Shown here: in pieces, positions 59,585 to 64,000 of the stretch
How positions within the stretch are numbered: the stretch's first letter is position 1
How the letters are laid out: each line of letters starts with the position of its first letter
NCBI RefSeq assembly: GCF_031679605.1
Contig: NZ_CP117522.1
Location: 5,704,001-5,768,000, forward strand
Direction of reading: 5' to 3'
Source: Streptomyces luomodiensis
GTDB lineage: Bacteria; Actinomycetota; Actinomycetes; Streptomycetales; Streptomycetaceae
DNA: 64,000 nucleotides
Notes under the pieces: generated by a model
The model's database searches: none
Seen by the model: only the letters and a program-made list of their open reading frames with translations
Told to the model about the DNA's origin: nothing
Made by a program: the position numbers and the translations under genes

Positions 59585-60421
59585 ATGGTGGAGATCAAGA
59601 CTGCCGAGCAGATCGCCAAGATGCGCGAGGCGGGGCTGGTCGTCGCCGCCATCCATGAGGCGACGCGCGCGGCGGCCGTGCCGGGCGCGACCACCAAGGA
59701 CCTGGACGACGTCGCCCGCAAGGTGATCGCCGACCACGGCGCCAAGTCGAACTTCCTCGGCTACGGCGGCTTCCCCGCCACGATCTGCACCTCGGTGAAC
59801 GATGTCGTGGTGCACGGCATCCCGGACCGGGAGACCGTCCTCAGGGACGGCGACATCATCTCCATCGACGCGGGCGCGATCGTGGACGGCTGGCACGGCG
59901 ACGCCGCCTTCACCGCCTTCGTGGGCACCGGCCACGCCCCGGAGCTGTACGAGCTCAGCCGGGTCACCGAGGAGTCGATGTGGGCCGGGATCGCCGCGGT
60001 CCGCAGGGGCAACCGGCTGGTCGACATCTCCAAGGCGATCGAGGGCTACATCCGCCGCCAGCCCCGTCCGGCCTCCGGCAAGTACGGGATCATCGAGGAC
60101 TACGGCGGCCATGGCATCGGCACCGAGATGCACATGGACCCGCATCTGCTGAACTACGTCTCCAAGAAGCGCGGCAAGGGCCCCCGGCTGGTCCCCGGCT
60201 TCTGCATCGCGATCGAGCCCATGGTGAGCCTGGGCACCGCGAAGACCCACGTCCTGGCCGACGACTGGACGGTCAAGACGGACGACGGGACCTGGTCCAG
60301 CCACTGGGAGCACTCGGTCGCGCTGACCGAGGAGGGCCCGCTGGTGCTGACCGCCGTGGACGGCGGCAAGGCCAAGCTGGCCGAGCTGGGCGTGGAGGCC
60401 GCGCCCGACCCGCTGGCCTGA
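59585..60421 (+). CDS. map: Type I methionine aminopeptidase
   Basis: Removes the initiator Met from nascent proteins; 278 residues. Two-metal ligands are visible: Asp in SIDAGAIVDG and GDAAF, His in GGHGIG, Glu in AIEPM and the final Glu in WEHSVAL; substrate His in VVHGIP. ATG 59585 chosen (GTG 59588 is equivalent). Five 15-bp tandem repeats start a few bases after its stop. Confidence 0.96.
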   Translation: MVEIKTAEQIAKMREAGLVVAAIHEATRAAAVPGATTKDLDDVARKVIADHGAKSNFLGYGGFPATICTSVNDVVVHGIPDRETVLRDGDIISIDAGAIVDGWHGDAAFTAFVGTGHAPELYELSRVTEESMWAGIAAVRRGNRLVDISKAIEGYIRRQPRPASGKYGIIEDYGGHGIGTEMHMDPHLLNYVSKKRGKGPRLVPGFCIAIEPMVSLGTAKTHVLADDWTVKTDDGTWSSHWEHSVALTEEGPLVLTAVDGGKAKLAELGVEAAPDPLA

Positions 60422-60427
60422 GACTCC

Positions 60428-60503
60428 TCGGCCGGTGAATCCCCGGCCGGTGAATCCTGGGTCGATGACTCCTCGGCCGGTGACTCCTTGGCCTGAAGAC
60501 TCC
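60428..60503. repeat. Five tandem copies of a 15-bp unit after map
   Basis: Units TCGGCCGGTGAATCC, CCGGCCGGTGAATCC, TGGGTCGATGACTCC, TCGGCCGGTGACTCC and a 16-bp TTGGCCTGAAGACTCC follow one another at 60428-60503, just after the map stop codon. Confidence 0.85.
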
Positions 60504-60530
60504 GGATCTCCGGGGTAAAGATCTCAAAAT

Positions 60531-60547
60531 CGGGGCATGATGCCCCG
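60531..60547 (+). terminator. Hairpin between map and infA
   Basis: CGGGGCA (60531-60537) pairs with TGCCCCG (60541-60547) around TGA; a weak to moderate terminator upstream of infA. Confidence 0.5.
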
Positions 60548-60650
60548 GATTCGTGTTTCGGGAAGCGCTGACGTAGACTGACACGTCGGCTCACGCATGC
60601 CCTCCCGCATGTCGCGAGCCGATCAAGGTAGCCGATCCCGAAAGCAGGAC

Positions 60651-60872
60651 ATGGCCAAGAAGCAAGGCGCCATCGAAATCGAGGGCACCGTGATCGAGTC
60701 TCTGCCGAACGCGATGTTCAAGGTGGAGCTCCAGAACGGTCACAAGGTCCTCGCGCACATCAGCGGCAAGATGCGTATGCACTACATCCGCATCCTGCCC
60801 GATGACCGGGTTGTCGTGGAGCTGTCTCCGTACGACCTCACGCGCGGACGGATCGTCTACCGCTACAAGTAG
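60651..60872 (+). CDS. infA: Translation initiation factor IF-1
   Basis: IF-1, 73 residues, OB fold that occupies the A site during initiation ([28 protein letters not shown] end). ATG 60651 with AGGA upstream; a longer frame from 60597 adds non-conserved sequence. Starts the alpha-operon block. Confidence 0.97.
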   Translation: MAKKQGAIEIEGTVIESLPNAMFKVELQNGHKVLAHISGKMRMHYIRILPDDRVVVELSPYDLTRGRIVYRYK

Positions 60873-60900
60873 ATCTCACGACCCGGAGAACCTCACACCC

Positions 60901-61014
60901 ATGAAGGTCAAGCCGAGCGTCAAGAAGATCTGCGACAAGTGCAAGGTGATCCGCCGCCACGGCCGGGTCATGGTCATTTGCGACAACCTGCGCCACAAGC
61001 AGCGCCAGGGCTGA
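60901..61014 (+). CDS. rpmJ: Ribosomal protein L36, zinc-binding
   Basis: L36, 37 residues ([20 protein letters not shown]). Cys11, Cys14, Cys27 and His33 form the zinc site of the C+ type. A 197-bp gap without a gene separates it from rpsM. Confidence 0.97.
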   Translation: MKVKPSVKKICDKCKVIRRHGRVMVICDNLRHKQRQG

Positions 61015-61211
61015 CCCGCACCGACCGGTAGACCTGCACCACTCGCAGCATCTTCGCGCGACGACATAACTCTGTGTACATACGCAGTCACCCGTTCCCG
61101 CCCCGCGGGGACGACACCCCCGGTCGGAGGCCGGGGACCCGGTAGCCGTGTTCGGCGGCGGCCGGGAGTGGTGCTGCGGAAGACCTCCGACAACCATCTG
61201 GAGCCAGATTC

Positions 61212-61592
61212 ATGGCACGCCTCGCAGGCGTTGATCTCCCGCGCGACAAGCGCGTCGAGGTCGCCCTCACCTACGTCTTCGGCATCGGTCGCACCCTTGC
61301 CCAGCAGACGCTCGCCAACACCGGTGTGAACCCGGACACCCGCGTTCGCGACCTGGCCGAAGAGGACCTGGTCAAGATCCGCGAGTACGTGGACAACAAC
61401 ATCAAGACCGAGGGTGACCTCCGTCGCGAGATCCAGGCCGACATCCGCCGCAAGGTCGAGATCGGCTGCTACCAGGGTCTGCGTCACCGCCGCGGCCTTC
61501 CGGTCCACGGCCAGCGCACCAGCACCAACGCCCGCACCCGCAAGGGCCCGCGTCGCGCCATCGCCGGTAAGAAGAAGCCGGGCAAGAAGTAG
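61212..61592 (+). CDS. rpsM: Ribosomal protein S13
   Basis: S13, 126 residues, contacts the P-site tRNA and L5 across the subunit bridge. [16 protein letters not shown] start, [11 protein letters not shown] helix-hairpin-helix and basic tail ([17 protein letters not shown]). Confidence 0.98.
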   Translation: MARLAGVDLPRDKRVEVALTYVFGIGRTLAQQTLANTGVNPDTRVRDLAEEDLVKIREYVDNNIKTEGDLRREIQADIRRKVEIGCYQGLRHRRGLPVHGQRTSTNARTRKGPRRAIAGKKKPGKK

Positions 61593-61658
61593 TCCGCACC
61601 GGACGCTGACAAGCGGTCCGAGCTGTAGGACCGACCACCTCCACGGGAGAATTCCAGA

Positions 61659-62063
61659 ATGCCTCCGAAGAGCAGGACGGCCGGCGCCAAGAAGGTGCGC
61701 CGCAAGGAGAAGAAGAACGTCGCCCACGGGCACGCTCACATCAAGAGCACGTTCAACAACACCATCGTCTCGATCACCGACCCGACCGGGAACGTGATCT
61801 CTTGGGCCTCGGCCGGCCACGTCGGCTTCAAGGGCTCGCGCAAGTCCACTCCGTTCGCCGCGCAGATGGCCGCCGAGTCGGCCGCCCGCCGCGCGCAGGA
61901 GCACGGCATGCGCAAGGTCGACGTGTTCGTCAAGGGTCCGGGCTCCGGCCGTGAGACCGCGATCCGCTCGCTCCAGGCCACCGGCCTGGAGGTGGGCTCG
62001 ATCCAGGACGTCACTCCGACTCCGCACAACGGATGCCGCCCGCCCAAGCGTCGGCGCGTCTGA
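61659..62063 (+). CDS. rpsK: Ribosomal protein S11
   Basis: S11, 134 residues, on the 30S platform near the E site ([39 protein letters not shown] end). Order rpsM-rpsK-rpsD-rpoA is as in most bacteria. Confidence 0.98.
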   Translation: MPPKSRTAGAKKVRRKEKKNVAHGHAHIKSTFNNTIVSITDPTGNVISWASAGHVGFKGSRKSTPFAAQMAAESAARRAQEHGMRKVDVFVKGPGSGRETAIRSLQATGLEVGSIQDVTPTPHNGCRPPKRRRV

Positions 62064-62091
62064 CCAGCTGAAGTAGGAGACAACAAAAACA

Positions 62092-62718
62092 ATGGCGCGT
62101 TACACCGGGGCCGACTGCAAGCGTTGCCGTCGGGAGAAGCAGAAGCTCTTCCTCAAGGGGAGCAAGTGCGAGAGCGCGAAGTGCCCGATCGAGATCCGTC
62201 CTTACCCCCCGGGTGAGCACGGTCGCGGGCGCACCAAGGACAGCGAGTACCTGCTGCAGCTTCGTGAGAAGCAGAAGGCGACCCGCATCTACGGTGTCCT
62301 TGAGAAGCAGTTCCGTGGCTACTACGCGGAGGCGAACAGGAAGTCCGGCAAGACCGGTGAGAACCTGCTGCGCATCCTCGAGACCCGTCTCGACAACGTG
62401 GTCTACCGGGCCGGCTTCGCCAAGTCCCGCGACCACGCCCGTCAGCTGGTCCGCCACGGCCACATCAACGTGAACGGCCGCAAGACCGACATCCCGTCGG
62501 CCCGCGTCACCGTGAACGACATCATCGAGGTCCGTCCGAAGTCCCGGACCCTGACCCCCTTCCAGGTGGCTCAGGCCGAGGCGGGCGACCGCACCGTGCC
62601 GGCGTGGCTGGAGGCCATTCCGTCGCAGCTGCGGATCCTCGTGCACTCGCTGCCCGAGCGCCAGGTGATCGACACCCAGGTGCAGGAGCAGCTGATCGTC
62701 GAGCTCTACTCGAAGTAG
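62092..62718 (+). CDS. rpsD: Ribosomal protein S4
   Basis: S4, 208 residues, primary 16S rRNA binder. Zinc-type N-terminus with Cys residues in CKRCRREK and CESAKC, then the S4 domain (LETRLDNVVYRAGFA...RQLVRHGHINVNG). In E. coli it regulates this operon; a hairpin follows before rpoA. Confidence 0.98.
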   Translation: MARYTGADCKRCRREKQKLFLKGSKCESAKCPIEIRPYPPGEHGRGRTKDSEYLLQLREKQKATRIYGVLEKQFRGYYAEANRKSGKTGENLLRILETRLDNVVYRAGFAKSRDHARQLVRHGHINVNGRKTDIPSARVTVNDIIEVRPKSRTLTPFQVAQAEAGDRTVPAWLEAIPSQLRILVHSLPERQVIDTQVQEQLIVELYSK

Positions 62719-62733
62719 TAGAGGGCTGGACGA

Positions 62734-62772
62734 TACGGGCGGTACGGAGCCGTTTGGCACGTACCGCCCGTA
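62734..62772 (+). promoter_or_regulatory. Hairpin in the rpsD-rpoA gap
   Basis: TACGGGCGGTACG (62734-62746) pairs perfectly with 62760-62772 around a 13-nt loop. It is probably an attenuator or processing site that sets the r-protein to RNA polymerase alpha ratio. Confidence 0.6.
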
Positions 62773-62826
62773 CCATTGAAGGGTTCGGCGTCAAATAGCG
62801 GGCGCCGAAGACTGGAGGCAAACCCC

Positions 62827-63849
62827 ATGCTGATCGCTCAGCGTCCCTCGTTGACCGAAGAGGTCGTCGACGAGTTCCGCTCCCGGTTCGTGATCGAGCC
62901 GCTGGAGCCGGGCTTCGGCTACACCCTCGGAAACTCCCTGCGTCGTACGCTCCTGTCCTCGATCCCCGGTGCGGCCGTCACCAGCATCCGGATCGACGGG
63001 GTCCTGCACGAGTTCACCACCGTGCCGGGCGTCAAGGAGGACGTCACCGACCTGATCCTCAACATCAAGCAGCTGGTCGTCTCGAGCGAGCACGACGAGC
63101 CGGTCGTGATGTACCTGCGCAAGCAGGGCCCGGGTCTGGTCACCGCCGCCGACATCGCGCCGCCCGCCGGTGTCGAGGTGCACAACCCCGACCTGGTCCT
63201 GGCCACGCTGAACGGCAAGGGCAAGCTGGAGATGGAGCTGACCGTCGAGCGCGGTCGCGGCTACGTCTCCGCCGTCCAGAACAAGCAGGTCGGCCAGGAG
63301 ATCGGCCGCATCCCGGTCGACTCCATCTACTCGCCGGTGCTCAAGGTCACCTACAAGGTCGAGGCGACCCGTGTCGAGCAGCGCACCGACTTCGACAAGC
63401 TGATCGTCGACGTCGAGACCAAGCAGGCCATGCGGCCGCGCGATGCCATGGCGTCGGCCGGTAAGACCCTGGTCGAGCTGTTCGGCCTGGCCCGCGAGCT
63501 CAATGTGGACGCCGAGGGCATCGACATGGGTCCGTCCCCGACGGACGCCGCGCTCGCCGCGGACCTGGCGCTGCCGATCGAGGAGCTCGAGCTCACCGTC
63601 CGTTCGTACAACTGCCTCAAGCGCGAGGGCATCCACTCCGTGGGTGAGCTCGTGGCGCGGTCCGAGGCGGACCTGCTCGACATCCGGAACTTCGGCGCCA
63701 AGTCGATCGACGAGGTCAAGGCGAAGCTGGCCGGTATGGGCCTGGCGCTCAAGGACAGCCCGCCCGGATTCGACCCGACCGCCGCGGCGGACGCCTTCGG
63801 CGCGGACGACGACGCGGACGCCGGTTTCGTCGAGACCGAGCAGTACTGA
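62827..63849 (+). CDS. rpoA: RNA polymerase subunit alpha
   Basis: RpoA, 340 residues. The alpha-NTD ([20 protein letters not shown], dimerization and beta-contact) spans about 1-230. The alpha-CTD ([22 protein letters not shown]...[10 protein letters not shown]) binds UP elements and activators, and is followed by an acidic tail. ATG 62827 gives the canonical MLIAQRPSL start. Confidence 0.98.
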   Translation: MLIAQRPSLTEEVVDEFRSRFVIEPLEPGFGYTLGNSLRRTLLSSIPGAAVTSIRIDGVLHEFTTVPGVKEDVTDLILNIKQLVVSSEHDEPVVMYLRKQGPGLVTAADIAPPAGVEVHNPDLVLATLNGKGKLEMELTVERGRGYVSAVQNKQVGQEIGRIPVDSIYSPVLKVTYKVEATRVEQRTDFDKLIVDVETKQAMRPRDAMASAGKTLVELFGLARELNVDAEGIDMGPSPTDAALAADLALPIEELELTVRSYNCLKREGIHSVGELVARSEADLLDIRNFGAKSIDEVKAKLAGMGLALKDSPPGFDPTAAADAFGADDDADAGFVETEQY

Positions 63850-63927
63850 GACCTCCGGCGGGCACTCGCCCGTCGGTAACTGACACCGGTACCTGATACG
63901 GCCGGTGCAGACATCTAGGAGATACAC

Positions 63928-64000
63928 ATGCCGAAGCCCACCAAGGGCGCCCGTCTGGGCGGCAGCGCTGCGCACGAGCGGCTCCTGCTGGCGAACCTCG
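63928..64000 (+). CDS. rplQ: Ribosomal protein L17 (3' truncated by window)
   Basis: ATG 63928 follows TAGGAG and encodes MPKPTKGARLGGSAAHERLL, the typical L17 start; the window ends after 24 codons. It follows rpoA by 78 bp, as in other actinobacteria. Confidence 0.93.
   Translation, partial: MPKPTKGARLGGSAAHERLLLANL

Overview
The window is a high-GC actinomycete chromosome segment, almost certainly Streptomyces. The evidence is GC-rich codon third positions, GTG/TTG starts, TTA codons confined to regulatory or pathway genes, type I PKS proteins, and a rpsL-rpsG-fusA-tuf / S10-spc-alpha layout typical of the genus. No tRNA, rRNA, CRISPR array or intact insertion sequence was seen.

Bases 1-26657 are the right end of a type I polyketide cluster. 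Two PKS proteins carry three complete modules: a fully reducing methylmalonyl module, a malonyl module with DH and KR, and a malonyl module whose KR has lost its catalytic residues. The last protein ends at an ACP with no thioesterase and no C-terminal docking domain. Beyond it are a PhyH-type Fe(II)/2-oxoglutarate dioxygenase and a divergent FAD monooxygenase (tailoring), a DHA2-type exporter with a divergent TetR regulator, a LAL/LuxR activator with a TTA (bldA) codon, and a cytoplasmic FG-GAP/VCBS repeat protein that also has a TTA codon. TAGGGGTT half-sites abut the -35 regions upstream of the dioxygenase and VCBS genes, suggesting control by the LAL protein. I could not identify the polyketide.

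Bases 26693-33429 (minus strand) hold a compact six-gene set: a Crp/Fnr-type cyclic-nucleotide-binding regulator, a class III nucleotidyl cyclase-like protein, a large NTPase/HEAT-like protein, an SPFH/band-7-like protein, a Pycsar-effector (PycTM/DUF5706) membrane protein and a membrane M48 metalloprotease. Two gene pairs overlap by ATGA. The cyclase and the NTPase-like protein share an almost identical 26-residue Gly/His-rich segment, resembling the homotypic motifs of bacterial NLR-type pairs. This looks like a cyclic-nucleotide-based conflict or membrane-stress system and is the most interesting part of the window.

Bases 33600-38318 are the str operon tail (rpsL, rpsG, fusA, tuf). Bases 38378-47192 are a variable interval: a Lys/Ala-rich protein with an SRPBCC protein, a PIG-L-type lipoprotein with a beta-propeller, a TetR/SDR pair, a winged-helix/zinc-ribbon protein, remnants of an RsbW-type ATPase and a frameshifted PIN toxin, and a Uma2-family nuclease-like protein, with two copies of a hairpin repeat. 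Bases 47211-64000 are the S10-spc-alpha ribosomal cluster from rpsJ to the start of rplQ, including secY, adk, map, infA and rpoA. The rpsL and rpsJ transcripts share a 26-nt leader element and a TACGCT -10 box.
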